Of a stretch of 64,000 nt of DNA, positions 15,001 through 22,550 are shown in pieces. The notes under the pieces were generated by a model that was not told the origin of the DNA, did not search any database, and worked only from the letters and a program-made list of their open reading frames with translations. The stretch is from Blastocystis sp. Blastoise (taxonomy: Eukaryota > Sar > Bigyra > Opalinata > Blastocystidae), in contig JBBPEB010000013.1 of NCBI GenBank assembly GCA_039096225.1, forward strand, positions 1,473,501 through 1,537,500, read 5' to 3'. Position 1 is the stretch's first letter. Each line of letters starts with the position of its first letter. A program made the position numbers and the translations under genes.

Positions 15001-18000
15001 CTTATATGTTTACTGATATGAATAATGTATATCCATGTTTCAAATTCCCTAATTCAGATTTTGCTTATTATAATATTCCTTTAACTATTCATTATGTTAC
15101 TGTTGATCAATATACATCTAATGTTGTTGTTAATAATTATCATAATGAATATTTAACTTTACGTGGAAATGATCTTAATTCTGAATTTGATACAATTAAA
15201 TTTGTTAATTTTGAATGTAATGAAGATGCTGTTGGTACAGGTTATACTTTAAATAATAATGAAATTTTATTAAGTTTTACTTCATCTATTAATTCTAAAT
15301 CTGATGGAAAAATAAAATTATGTTATTGTTTTAATAATGAAGTTTGTACTAAAGTATTAACATTATCTACTTATGAAGCTTCTATTAAATATGAACAATT
15401 TACATTACATCTTTATGATATTACTAAGATTTCTACTATTGATCAATCATCTTTATCTGTTTATATTAAGAATGAACAAACATATGTTTTTGAAGGTATT
15501 GGTATTCATTCTTGTACTACTGAAGATTCTATTAATTGTGATCATATTAAATTTACAAAGAATTCATGTTTTGATAATAATAATGTTGTTGCTGTTACTA
15601 AGAATAGTGCTACTTATTCTTTTGATAAAGCTTATAACAGTAATATGTTATGTTATAAATATGCTAATTTAGATTATGTAAGTTCTTTTAATATTTATGA
15701 AAATATTCAAGTTCGTTCTGTAGAAATTATTTCTATATATCCTAAATATTTACGTGAAAATATTGAAAGTACATTATATTTACTTCATAATTCAATTATT
15801 AATAAAGATTCTATTGCTTTAACTAATAAAGAACATTCTTGTGATGATACAACAATTGAATATCATACTTTGAACCTTATTAATAATGATTTATATGCTA
15901 TTACTTCTGTAATTCTTAATGAAAATATTAATCGTATTTGTGTTAAATTATTAGATAATAATAATGCTTATGTTGTTGATCAATTTAATATTAATATTGG
16001 TTTTACTGATATTACATATTCTCCTTCTATTATAATTGCTAGACAAAATAGTGTTATTACTTTCTATAGTGATAATATTGCTCCTTTAAATAAAGTTAAA
16101 TTTGTTTTAAGTGAATCTTGTGAAGATGAATCTGTTATTGAACCAGTAAATGTATATTATAATAATAATAATAATCAATTACAAGTTAATGTTTTATTTA
16201 ATATTGGTTATTCTTCATTATCTGTATGTTATCTTGATAATGAAAATATTGGTTATCAATTATTATCTCAAAAATTACGTGTAATATCTATTACTGGTAT
16301 TAAAGATCGTACATTTGTAGTTAGACGTGTTCCTACTACAATTATGATTGAAGGTGAAGGATTTTCTAATCAAGATTCTATTGCTTGGATTAAATCTGAT
16401 TTATCATGTGATTTTATCTCTATATCTTCATTTACTACTGTTTCTAGTATAAATGATGAACATACTATTGTTACTTTTGATAATGTTATATTACAAAATA
16501 CAGGTATTTTATACAAAGGTTGTTATAAATTTGGTTCTTTAGATATTATTTATTCTATAGATAATACTTTATTATCTGTAAAAGATTTATTATCTATTGA
16601 ACCTACTGAATGGGTTGTTGGTTTAAATATTCCTTTTATAAATTCTCAACGTACAAATAAAATATCTGTTAATGGTGTATTATTAGGTAATGATATGATT
16701 AAATTTGCATATGAATCATGTTCTATTGATAATGAATTTGATAGACAATCATCAATAGTTAATAATGAAGTAGATAATACTTTATTATTTGTAAAAGATG
16801 GTCGTTATAAAGTTTGTTATAAATTTGAAAATGGTGATGAATGGTATGATATGACTTATTATAGTACTAATTCTATATATATGGATATTAAATCTTATTA
16901 TATTGAAAGTTCTGATAAGATTAATGATAGAATAATTGTTTTAACTCCTCAATCTCCTATTGTTACTGAAACTATTACATTAGTTGGTTCCCTTGAATAT
17001 CTTAATCAACCATATCAATTCTCATTTGTTTATATAAATGATGAATGTAATGAAAATTCTGTACATACTATTGATTCTATTAATGGTTATTCTATTACTT
17101 ATACTTTTAATGAAGCTATTGAAGATAAATATAAATTATGTTTCTATTATAATAATGAATGGAAATCTACATCAATTACTATTACTACAAAAGATCTTAA
17201 ACATATACATTATAGTGGTTTTACTGATACAATTTATGTTACATCTACTATTCCTGCTACTATTACTTTTGAAGGTATTAATATTGGTAATGGTGATTAT
17301 GCTAAATTTGTATTACCTAATTCTGATTGTAATGATGTTAATAATAATCTTGTAAGTTCATTTATTAATAATGAAAAGAAAGGTACTTTTGATTTATCTT
17401 CAATATATTATAAGAATACTTTATCTTTATGTTATAAATTTAAACAATATAATGATGAATTAGATCAATTTATTGAATATAATAACTTTACTCTTACTGT
17501 TGTATATATTAATGATGTATATATTAATTCTATATCAATTCATACTATGCAACATATACTTAAGAATGAAGAAGCTATATTTAAATTTACTGGTAATGGT
17601 TTATTACCTGAAGATCAATTCTATTTTGTATTACCAAATAATGATTGTAATATTGATAATAATAGTATAATTTATAATATGACTGAATCTCATGTAATTC
17701 CTATTACTATTAGTCAAGGATATGATGAATTAAATATTTGTTATATCTTTAAGAATTTAGTTGTTTATAAATTAGAAAATACTATTATTAAAGTTGTTAG
17801 TCTTGATTCTATTAGTCATAATGAATGGGTTTCATATATTTCTGTACCTAATCCTAATATGAAATTACCTAATGGTGATTCTAATATTCCTATTAGTATA
17901 TCTGGTACTTCACTTAATATTCATGATGAAACTATTAAATTTATACCTATTATTGAAAATTGTAATACATATATTTCTCTTATAAGTACTCTTGAAGGAT

Positions 18001-21000
18001 CTAATGATAATACTTCTATTATTAGTTATATATTTACTAATCCTACAACATATAAATTATGTTATAATCATAATTTCTATGGTTGGAGAGAATATGAAAA
18101 TATAACTATAAGTATTAATCCATTATCATTATCATCTACTACTGGTGAACAATATATATTTATTTCACCTAATCAAGTTTCTTATGATTTACCTATTAAT
18201 ATTAATGGAAATATATTATTATTTACTATTAATAATAAATATAAATTAGTAAAATCATCTCAAGATTGTGTTATTGATTCATTAAATGATGGTATAGAAA
18301 CTGGTTTAATAAATAATAATGAATATAATACTATTTTATCTCTTATTCCTAATGATTATTTATTACCTCAATATATATGTTTCCAAGTTGGTTTATCTAA
18401 AAATATTATTGTTGATGGTATTAGTATTATTCAACGTTCTATTTCTAGTATATCTCCTTTACAAAGTTTAGTTGGTGGTATTCCTGAATATACTGAATTT
18501 AAATTTATTGGATCTATCTCTGAAGGTGATTCTATTAAATTTATACAAGGTAATTCTAATTGTGATAGTACTAATGAAGAAGATATTATTACTCCTTATG
18601 TAACTCTTAGTAATGATAAATCTATTAGTGTTAAATTTAATAAAGGATATCTTGATGTAGCTGTTTGTTTTAAATTCTTTAATAAACAAGAACAATATAA
18701 ATTAGATTATGAACATATTAAATTATTTAAATTACAAGAAATTAATCCTCATATTGTTGTTAAGAGTAAGACATCTCGTATTGATTTAGATATTGAACCT
18801 CAATATGATTTATCTAATACAATTATACGTTTTGTACCTGAATCTTCTACTTGTGATAATTATCTTGATACAATTGATGATATAATTTCTTATAATAATG
18901 ATAATAATAATAATTATGTTAATATACAAAATATTCCTCGTACATTTGTTACTAATGAAGATTATAAAGTATGTATGAAATTAGTTAATATTGATAATTC
19001 TGATTATGTTATATATAATACTGATAATACTCGTTTCTCGTTACATGGTGTAAGAATTATACCTGAATATATTATTGGTTTATATATAAATAATGTTGAA
19101 ACTTTAACATTTACATATGAAGGATTAGTTAATGATAATGCTAAATTTGTACATTATACAAATGATGAAGATATTACATGTACTGATGAAAATGCTCTTG
19201 TTACTAATTCAACAAATACACTTGGTCAATTTAATATTATTTATAGAGAAGCTATTTTAACTCCTAGTAATGAATTTAGATTATGTTACCAATTTGCTAA
19301 TAGTGAATATTATAGATATAATGATATTAAATTACAAATATTCCCTGCTAATGGTAAATTAACAGTTGAAGAAATTGTATTTATTATGATTCATTCTATT
19401 GATTCTGATGATTTATTTACTATTATGAATAAGGCTTTAACTAATGATTTAGTTAGAGATGTAACTGATATTTATAATGCTACTAGAGAAACTATTTTAT
19501 CTCATCCTTCTTTAGCTACAAAGATTATTAATGGTTTACTTGTTGGTCCTGAAGGTTCTACACCTCTTGCTAACATTCAATATTCTTATGTATGTGAAGA
19601 AGTTGCTAAGTCTCTTGGTGAAACAGAAATAGCTACTATTGATAATATTTATGATGGTGCTAAAGCAATTGCTATTGTTTATAATCGTCCTTATTATGAT
19701 ATGTCTATACAACCTATAGTTTTCTTACGTAATATTATTTATTTACCTTCTTATGATTCAGATATCCAAAAATCAAAGGCTTTCTTAAGAGGTTGGAGAT
19801 CTATAGGTGAAATGTCTAATGAGGTTGAAGTTAAACCTGGTGATGAAAATGTATCTCTTAATTTTGTTGATGGTACAAATGCTACATTTAGTTATCCTTC
19901 TATTACTTCTTCTAAATATCAATTATTACAAGAAGATGCTTCTAATACTATTAAGGTCGTTTTAAGTGCTATTAATTGTTACATGGTTTCTACTTTACGT
20001 GAAGGTAAATGTTATTATGTAATAATTAATAATGATATTGATTATGTTTTCCCTCAAAGTAATCCTCCTACTTTAAGATATCCTAAACGATCTGATATTG
20101 ATACATCTTGTGTTAAGAAAGATAATGAAACTGAAGAATTTACTCAAATTTATGCTGGTACTGATTGTATTGTTACTTTAGGTGATGCTTCTTTAACATC
20201 TACTACTTTTGGTATTGTTGGTACTAATGATGAAACTCCTTCTATTGCTCCTACTCCAAGACCTAATGATATTACTAATATAATTATTATATTTATTATC
20301 ATTATTTTATTATTAACTTTAATTGTATTTATTGTAATTTTAACTTTCTATTGTAGACGTACTGGTCCTCTTCCTGATAAGAATGAAGATGCTATACAGA
20401 AACAACTTGAAGAACTTAAGAAACAAAGAATTATTTTACCTGTTGCTAAACAAGAAACTGTAGCTGAAACTGTAGTTATTGATCAATATGCTAGTTTTGA
20501 TGATGATTATCAATTATCATCTGCTAATCTTGCTAAATATGCTTATGATAAAGCTGCTCATTCTGCTGATTTAGCTTCTATTAATGCTGGTAATGTTGCT
20601 AATATACTCGAACAAAAGCCTATATCTGATATACAAACAAGTGACATAGCTGATCCTATTGAATTTAATCAATATGTTGCTCAATGTGTTGAAAAGTATC
20701 CTACTATCTATAAATTAGCTGAATCTGCTGCTAATAATGGTATAGATGCTGCTATTATAGATAAAGATCAAAAAGATATAGAAGTTGTTCCTATTATTCC
20801 TACTGAATCTATTGAAATCATAAATGATTCCACCATAGAAGTTAATCCTTCTGAAAATGAACCTGTTATGAATAGACCTATCGCTGTGGTTAATCGATCG
20901 AATGATGAACCCACTCCAATTTTAATTGGTGAAAGCCAACCTGTTAGAGATCAAAATGAAGTTGTAGTAGTTTCTCAAGAAGAACCTATTATAACATCAT

Positions 21001-21296
21001 TACCGCACGAACATCCTAATGTTCAACCTGCGTTTGATGAACAGGCTGCCGCTGAATTAGCTCATAATGCTGAAGAGAGCCGTCGTATTGCTATTCAAGC
21101 TGCTTCTGCTTCTCTTGAACAAGCTAATGTTGCTGATTCAATGAGCGATTCCTTATCTCTTCATAACAGTGAATATGGTGAAATATCAGATGATATTAAT
21201 AATTCTGTAGAAATTAATAATAACAATTCTGCTCCTGTACAAGTTGTCGAGTCTCCTTCTAGCTCTAATAATAAGAATCCTATTGCTGAGAATTAA
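3..21296 (+). CDS. Giant repetitive membrane protein, left copy (5' end outside window)
   Basis: An uninterrupted frame enters from the window edge and ends at TAA 21294-21296, giving 7,097 visible residues. The first in-frame Met is at 588, but the frame is open and homologous to the right copy all the way to base 3, so that Met is internal. The outer part is many degenerate units of about 90-100 residues: a GxGI/GSGL turn, then D-x-(I/V)-K-F-V, a Cys, and a YKLCYKF-like strand with a second Cys. I read these as Ig-like or IPT/TIG-like beta-sandwiches with a disulfide, but the family is not certain. Five F5/8 type C-like modules interrupt the array. Residues 6450-6758 are a membrane-proximal domain, 6760-6784 (nt 20280-20354) a transmembrane helix followed by CRR, and 6785-7097 a cytoplasmic tail with a short coiled coil (near nt 20390-20430) and an Ala-rich helix (near 21040-21150). 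A cell-surface adhesion or recognition role is inference. Confidence 0.93.
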   Translation, partial: VNFPKSLLFTGSGIEEGDSFVFITSYQDCSDETKYISDIYYITTLSINNEDQYGSIITFTTPLSGQICYHFKNQNKYIKVSETILTCNYPSVTKITPNRIFVSQDNNLILEGIGLSGLNTNENSYIRFVSSENKDIIDCNNNIISINNNNNDIIVNYENNKYNINVNFPINTPENIYICYKFSGLNDYIAQSISFMVTSISDINPKTLVYNIPMSIVFNGNNIINEDIIHFVPNGEQCDSVNAIISNINEKTALVNFNMLPTNYYFCYYINNLVYISDINIEVNIPSFIIDLEGSNISTVIGYETTFEIENNNSAIVDGDLVSFTYDSCDSPIINAVRVNNNKFTMTINEIVGSSILCTYQSNGNTKSKYNNVILSVNSVIRTSNTYISYNNIELITFTGIGIHSGDFGFFGDNCSDASSRYSNIFIINEDNQAEVNAIKPGLNIPLCYAFNRFNYKLYSNITLSVRSVDNIEIINAFDINNIYNSKITVSGTGIGSSICSVSNEITKDSYWINSLISGTTISNMDNISIIDNLYEDNTNYINIMNNEAIIEINLARCQLIDEIKFYFMDEESVDNIIISYSKDNQYYTFGEIQRKNIINEYISSGTIRKQTQSIRLIISKDNVSNMHMGKISIFSSECSNNSIMKIISKGSECNTSISSEIINTIDINDCEASTYALLPSNEEFNICYKFYGENQFYRYNNIVSVNSITSYKFIDGNEKYIPIGLYKQIYIDGTYPDNTEIRFIKYDISATSLDCSNINTIVSDDSILVNKITSIRINKNVEKVLLCYKFPGSTYDLLNLVIPTNYVELEKDYILYNSISIVSFNGNNMNNVRLRLTQSDECIDGYTATATTLLPNIITFRVNLIAGQWNICALYSDEQEYMLNDKLNIIQLSSITPNQINTNILSKINVEGIFLNENDSLFITLSNQNCENIDLSSVTIYNNNIDNEYEILLTHSGTYKICYKYSLLNDNIYYDSNLSIISVESNKITISPSFFIPVGTDNQFSIIGSSISKYDKVKIASNSCNDVSLIDEVSIIVDSLTESHFIITNTISNSEYRVCYKYNQGEYSDDNSVIITRRQVRFGSKMNAIVSNTEGVHTFNNIICESPSCDETHTYFAVSASCYTEGLEYLPLTNGIVTLPIDESSSLLSICVSFTDSIYKYAMSSNIKVVNLSGFSINSWISGYSYPNEYSIDNQPFTFMGTNLDKDDYWSIGTTTDCTLHDFQKVKYNEATGFTYIETLPAFNINEDTIYYFCYNSIIARTSEYVGSLTIFVNEHSISYNDINTVITENTYKTIKFTINGPITQTKDNSLIFTSSSVSDPIIIPITTNEVDITIPVSDEPFEISLKNLGITKSLNKSIWIQKFEQLSINNQEIKDIAALQSYTIDVKGYGIKSGDKIRLVPITDITCQDNSLEYNVNENKQIDLLFNSQSESKLMVCYKFNNNNNYVAYEDYIVNILGLSSIEPTYAQVNVKTTFYIRGSGLSTKDSLTFILNNEDCSNVASNTWVPYNINGIIYTFTTSAQYSLCYKYNTGSIVRPDISINVRGIEVSSTLSFVKNVEKIISFNGLVINGDKLKFVRDTCDETGINVLHNNEEVTELLLEEETSVTFTKASRNIKLCILYKESIEYIPMSLSVDIYSSIELNRYTWLNNVDINLYTILDDNYYLSINDYVRFTLDSDSISYSIDSSIIDEQGHLSTVKFEYSGEYTIYFFISSLPQLVTLDTKFIVEEQSIRIDTTKFFNGIITSNEPNKINDIYIPLIGTLNYIIGTARYVIKGESCDIEEPFAQIRIAGSYDWILQVIGSNEYDFCYKFGDNDEYKKYEELAISIASITGPENVILNLNKENIIKFEGIGIKENDQVMYTPNNNCNINNNKNIGLSIIDNNHEAHITINTIDYELINNYKLCYKFNTNSWILYSNYTIQPTGIFELITKKTYINEISYIELNVLNYDESDKLLFSPIQNDCSNDNIIISSFDGKIARLQFTSIGNYYICYSKGSNIIYYDNLSIEVESIPENKKINLLQNTNKQIIIDDICDMSSITLIESNINGIISSNTENNNYLIDNNKYTSIKFTEDNSFIQLSLDSIQSIYKISIYLGIHSNEVQSMKIYISESISSGKYLFFDNTINITEENEGWYDIISENNMAILGKYILINILNKDQVINDIKVYVLPSISEPNYYVNFLTTDNSQCNDDNSIPIIPCTGMINMNNNIIINNNSKLCVKNVNNNYWIKHNEISISNIEVSYSLSTLESNKLSNITIYSNYIQYIESLYFSTNGCISKSFDAIKENDLWYVNLPNVDIDTEVNICTIWNLPKSISISNVFVIKSLNNNNNDNSNDDTITINNNRLRRMQTIDIQLSQDSILANKENIISVNGLNENDSIILVSSNSCIDNVINTYIVDSNHNININIDNTYNSVNICYKLNNEENAIFTSSILNIYDIQSISETIFTINNEYNVTINGNNIHDNDMIKFVPITIDCNDELAIQYNPINIINDSFIYNPRVPSDLLVLCYNINNKYYKIDSINIQVNEHNIINDITSSEFLNIAFVNITKTIEFPIDEHIEEVGWILAESIECSIDNFLHITQIPENNVFTFIFTEVYTDLIMCVKRQDSSIYSYYNDISLSVVKMNSIEEPEYIIKNNNELITFDGEGYMNKTLINIFFVDSSDETIITNNYCIESYRISNIVTIKENMGSFIIYKDTIKSGICVQYENSNWLYYNINIPIVSIESNTEIIGLKNKPIDIQFNGNNMNIFCPNTNIINLNNNNNFINDVRVNCEHCNQNIYTLSDLIDTSDINMSLNKDEFSIIEFNLINKYTINSISIYYGVGISTSPKTIKVYYINDNDEYIYSEEIISIISQDEVHTIIPLITNKIRLEFIDNFANDLDEVSAKNQITFNSIQFNGYVMPIDHTIKYVINANNDNDCDLLPSISMNNNNGIISSCTLTNTFIFTEGVNNAMLCFKYGNKPFKLYPNNKLQIIDVTGYSIINNNNNNNYNVGLSYELNLEGSSLEYIESFYFVNDNVNNDDECLDEINQVSTKSIVVGGASTIEFIKPGYAKLCYIARGGVVLLNTPKIYIYNIQSSINFINANIETVISITGLTNYNSYIRLYNKNENNQDCNNNYKLANYVDNSVTVKLSAGLYSMCLLMDNKWIMIDSLSIISSEITSMKPQFVTKSQESIIHINGYGIEENDIVNIVNNNNCEDIISTSIIDKENNVHFTIPNTISDDSILSICYKLHNQIMIKSPITITVSIPSVNILNNEMFVNKISRDINSNSISIFKGLSVSTFDKFSIVNNEEQCNTDNLENIMYNEQDDYYYVIMNTSSASSFKLCYYYQGTLFIKEQNYYIMGYNNVIIKSMIVNQNTCINMDVENPNINSFIKVESLYNSNEFVNFNYQNNNDNDQYCGIVNFVGPIIMKLYISETSNYEVIGETYSSGIINQDTNILYKNISKNILIQGYGFTNSDSYKIIESNKECTDSSYIDISAIITLTSVTIPNVNIDVSPLSLSVCYKFANEESFKKILSIQVYDVEINIEPSNIVTYAPNTITITISGSVLDLSDTILIKYIPNGNDCSENSEEFNVINKKANIIFNNGFDSEYKFCINYNNVWTLLSTTSIKVKEILAPSTIGVVANVESKITFNGYINSVNTGDIAKWVLDDNCSNDSSIQQTISVDSALFIFPSQDQQNIQTYKLCYKFNDIDEFIYYPNINVYVSEILAIYPTYAPLNTYVTYKFIGSKGISSGDKVMFVKSTSTDCNNVDDQLTLEQDGIVNNNKEFSIMFNQVISNSKLCYKHRLSIDNNYIFINSNLLSISVYDVRNLYGIRGQNIESGRNFINEYLPLTFIYSSESSMPKYELCQNKETIYNTKWIENTCDYISQIIDDDNNNKQDIQNIFSYNIDKSYTFIQGGYNKCTQSISTIEDSWIILDLQEKKSISSLTIDTIFGENAIKSIKLQISNSITGPFFTVATLDNYIQNYNGYQTKDVKINTRYLKLILNNCGGNKIILRGLKLSFINSDINISMVKDKVKFIPSNQFNTFTSEDCNSFEGEEVEIDHCSSTAYTKFNYGGLFGICYKFGESSYSFIPSVTTSIIDIQSVSTNTIIINKSKIFKYTGYNNINNNNNNDVSVGDHVKFIPYHENMKLSECNTIDNTIYTIDSNMSIEPIFTEYGIYATCYYFSQYKSIYDNYFLFIGGAMKVEVINYSVNGLTPSIIPWNTEYDIILSVNSPEINDKAYFVPIEHTCEDGLRFYGSLKLSLSDNNNNDRYYENTNEIIMTVLFNDINYYHYKLCYIYNDNTKINTIYDLTISRIVSISPSFASYEVETPIRFIGGGLNKGDIAKFILGNDCNSINNEDEISYESIIDNKLFGYYNFTSNDNNKVYHLCYTFKTLSDIPIYYDSITLSISSTHYEDIIPKELYAGSPTDITFIGYGLANSNVKFLLSGDDCNSNDNNLFARINSINNYEITINDDSHIIASIYDISDNLRICLKTHKDDDYKLMISTIKVSGFASITPNEVYVNTRNTFILIGEYIEETRVKFVSENILCENDLDTGIILRKDIDDNTKLTFSTWLITSGMKYLCVKYPNEKSFHASYNIQVFVKTISTIDDIGSLSNNTAIVGVEKIFYILDNNNKPITNPNQEFMFVESGVSSDIDCILANSVSGNSYLVISENNTGNVIFTKAGYNYKLCININNKWTLFNDITLSAIEINSIESNDAIVSNIPIEVTLFGTGISDNDFAIFLPEDYLDCGGSIDNYSKVKDSKIIITLPISNNGYYKLCYKFDNQYVHEYKDIKLYASTLQSITSDKPIVINYNNMLSFIGSGLGESMCSTFTTIDTNEWVISQYSSIIEDTSIESIKDISSETYATFTKDINNKASVTIHFNELYFINYINLELSSNINSDVTISILSKLNINNKLYSNIYSIETTSNSYSLQFTKNILIKDIIIEFTFNNCDTINLYNIIFNGKKASENAMVFFVPENVNKCVYTSDIIVTYVSLCTPDISYMFTDMNNVYPCFKFPNSDFAYYNIPLTIHYVTVDQYTSNVVVNNYHNEYLTLRGNDLNSEFDTIKFVNFECNEDAVGTGYTLNNNEILLSFTSSINSKSDGKIKLCYCFNNEVCTKVLTLSTYEASIKYEQFTLHLYDITKISTIDQSSLSVYIKNEQTYVFEGIGIHSCTTEDSINCDHIKFTKNSCFDNNNVVAVTKNSATYSFDKAYNSNMLCYKYANLDYVSSFNIYENIQVRSVEIISIYPKYLRENIESTLYLLHNSIINKDSIALTNKEHSCDDTTIEYHTLNLINNDLYAITSVILNENINRICVKLLDNNNAYVVDQFNINIGFTDITYSPSIIIARQNSVITFYSDNIAPLNKVKFVLSESCEDESVIEPVNVYYNNNNNQLQVNVLFNIGYSSLSVCYLDNENIGYQLLSQKLRVISITGIKDRTFVVRRVPTTIMIEGEGFSNQDSIAWIKSDLSCDFISISSFTTVSSINDEHTIVTFDNVILQNTGILYKGCYKFGSLDIIYSIDNTLLSVKDLLSIEPTEWVVGLNIPFINSQRTNKISVNGVLLGNDMIKFAYESCSIDNEFDRQSSIVNNEVDNTLLFVKDGRYKVCYKFENGDEWYDMTYYSTNSIYMDIKSYYIESSDKINDRIIVLTPQSPIVTETITLVGSLEYLNQPYQFSFVYINDECNENSVHTIDSINGYSITYTFNEAIEDKYKLCFYYNNEWKSTSITITTKDLKHIHYSGFTDTIYVTSTIPATITFEGINIGNGDYAKFVLPNSDCNDVNNNLVSSFINNEKKGTFDLSSIYYKNTLSLCYKFKQYNDELDQFIEYNNFTLTVVYINDVYINSISIHTMQHILKNEEAIFKFTGNGLLPEDQFYFVLPNNDCNIDNNSIIYNMTESHVIPITISQGYDELNICYIFKNLVVYKLENTIIKVVSLDSISHNEWVSYISVPNPNMKLPNGDSNIPISISGTSLNIHDETIKFIPIIENCNTYISLISTLEGSNDNTSIISYIFTNPTTYKLCYNHNFYGWREYENITISINPLSLSSTTGEQYIFISPNQVSYDLPININGNILLFTINNKYKLVKSSQDCVIDSLNDGIETGLINNNEYNTILSLIPNDYLLPQYICFQVGLSKNIIVDGISIIQRSISSISPLQSLVGGIPEYTEFKFIGSISEGDSIKFIQGNSNCDSTNEEDIITPYVTLSNDKSISVKFNKGYLDVAVCFKFFNKQEQYKLDYEHIKLFKLQEINPHIVVKSKTSRIDLDIEPQYDLSNTIIRFVPESSTCDNYLDTIDDIISYNNDNNNNYVNIQNIPRTFVTNEDYKVCMKLVNIDNSDYVIYNTDNTRFSLHGVRIIPEYIIGLYINNVETLTFTYEGLVNDNAKFVHYTNDEDITCTDENALVTNSTNTLGQFNIIYREAILTPSNEFRLCYQFANSEYYRYNDIKLQIFPANGKLTVEEIVFIMIHSIDSDDLFTIMNKALTNDLVRDVTDIYNATRETILSHPSLATKIINGLLVGPEGSTPLANIQYSYVCEEVAKSLGETEIATIDNIYDGAKAIAIVYNRPYYDMSIQPIVFLRNIIYLPSYDSDIQKSKAFLRGWRSIGEMSNEVEVKPGDENVSLNFVDGTNATFSYPSITSSKYQLLQEDASNTIKVVLSAINCYMVSTLREGKCYYVIINNDIDYVFPQSNPPTLRYPKRSDIDTSCVKKDNETEEFTQIYAGTDCIVTLGDASLTSTTFGIVGTNDETPSIAPTPRPNDITNIIIIFIIIILLLTLIVFIVILTFYCRRTGPLPDKNEDAIQKQLEELKKQRIILPVAKQETVAETVVIDQYASFDDDYQLSSANLAKYAYDKAAHSADLASINAGNVANILEQKPISDIQTSDIADPIEFNQYVAQCVEKYPTIYKLAESAANNGIDAAIIDKDQKDIEVVPIIPTESIEIINDSTIEVNPSENEPVMNRPIAVVNRSNDEPTPILIGESQPVRDQNEVVVVSQEEPIITSLPHEHPNVQPAFDEQAAAELAHNAEESRRIAIQAASASLEQANVADSMSDSLSLHNSEYGEISDDINNSVEINNNNSAPVQVVESPSSSNNKNPIAEN
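1498..1920 (+). other. F5/8 type C-like module 1 in the giant protein
   Basis: This segment departs from the Cys-pair repeat pattern and reads like a discoidin jelly-roll: an early Cys, an NxAIIEINLARCQLIDEIKF-type core strand, a YSKDNQYY strand and a closing IRLIIS...ISIFSSEC strand. The right copy is at 56685-57107. The family call rests on pattern only. Confidence 0.5.
11570..12040 (+). other. F5/8 type C-like module 4 in the giant protein
   Basis: This is the clearest discoidin-like module. It has CTQSISTIEDSWIILDLQ, then a SISSLTI strand, IKLQISNSITGPFF, and closes with TRYLKLILNNCGG...LRGLKLSF. The W-x-x-x-D-L and R-Y-L-K-L patterns are typical of F5/8C domains that bind sugars or lipids. 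The right copy is at 46553-47023. Confidence 0.6.
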
Positions 21297-21383
21297 TGAA
21301 CTCATCATGTAGAATAATTTTTATTATTGTTTCTTAATCCTTTTCTATATATATTATCAATTCCTATTCTTTTATTTTCTATT

Positions 21384-21580
21384 TAAACCTCTTTATACTG
21401 TAATTCCCTATTCTTTCTATTTTTCTCATTTTATAAATATATATATATATATTTTTTTTTATAAATTATATTATACTGTTTTTATCTTAGTTCTTTTTAT
21501 TTACCCTTTATATTGTAATTCCCTTTTCATCTCTCTTTTTATTTATATATAAATATATATATATATGTATTGTTATATAA
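21384..21580 (+). repeat. Imperfect tandem duplication after the giant gene stop (left)
   Basis: Two pyrimidine-rich blocks about 110-120 bases apart share a core near tgtaattccc, followed by T/C-rich sequence and an (AT)n run: one near 21397-21450, the other near 21511-21570. The inverted copy sits near 37015-37210. Confidence 0.5.
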
Positions 21581-21676
21581 ATATTTTATAAATAAATATA
21601 TATAATATATATATATATTATCATGTATAACTTCAATATCTCCTATATATTTAAAAAAAAAAAAAAATTAAAAAAA

Positions 21677-21740
21677 GTCATAGAAAAAAAAAATTAAATT
21701 AAAAAAAGGTCATAGAAAAAAAAAAATTTAAAAAAATATA
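21677..21740 (+). repeat. CATAG-poly(A) motif cluster 1 (left)
   Basis: The motif gtcatag followed by about ten A residues and then ATTAAA-like sequence occurs twice here, near 21678 and 21710. The same motif recurs at 22551-22625, so it is a dispersed short repeat. Inverted copies lie near 36855-36920. Confidence 0.5.
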
Positions 21741-22550
21741 TATATATAGGAGAAATAATTGAAGATATTAATAATAAATTTAGAAAATAATGATGCTATA
21801 TTATTAAAGATTATTATCATGAATTGTTAAATCCGGAATAACTCTTCATGATATATATTCTATATATTTATATTTATATATATATGTTTAAGATTTAGTT
21901 TATGAATTATATATTATGTAATGGTCTTCTTATAATTTAATATGTTAAGTATATGTATACTGTGTATTTAATTATTTCTAGATTATTTATATGAATGTAT
22001 AATTCTAATAGCTTTTTCTTATATATATATATATATATATATTTAAATATATGTATATATAATTGTATTTTTTTCTTTTTTTTAAAAAAGAATTATATCT
22101 TTTTAATAATTTTTTAATATTTTTAGTATCATTATTTATATATATTTTTATTATGTCTTTATATAATTATTCAATATTTGTTGTTATATATTATGTATAT
22201 ATATATATATTTATTATATATTTATTATATATATATTTATTATATATTTATATATTATGTATATATTTATATATTTTTATTATGTTGAGATATCATTATG
22301 TTGAGATATCATTAAGTTGAATATCTTATCTTATATTTATTTTTTATATCTTTTGTATTATATTCTTTTTTATGTCTAAAATCGTATTATAAGACAGGGT
22401 TCTTGTATAATATAGTTTTAGCTTCAAAAGAAATAATGTTTCAGGTTTTATGATATTTATCTATTCATAGTTTATATATAAATTATTCTTGTTGCATCAA
22501 TAATTATATATAGATGATTTAAAGAAATGTAGATATCATAAATATCCATA

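Noticed and set aside
22063-22320. 85-residue Tyr/Ile-rich frame, mirrored at 36273-36530
   Set aside because: Encoded by AT dinucleotide tracts and a duplicated gttgagatatcatta sequence; low-complexity reading.
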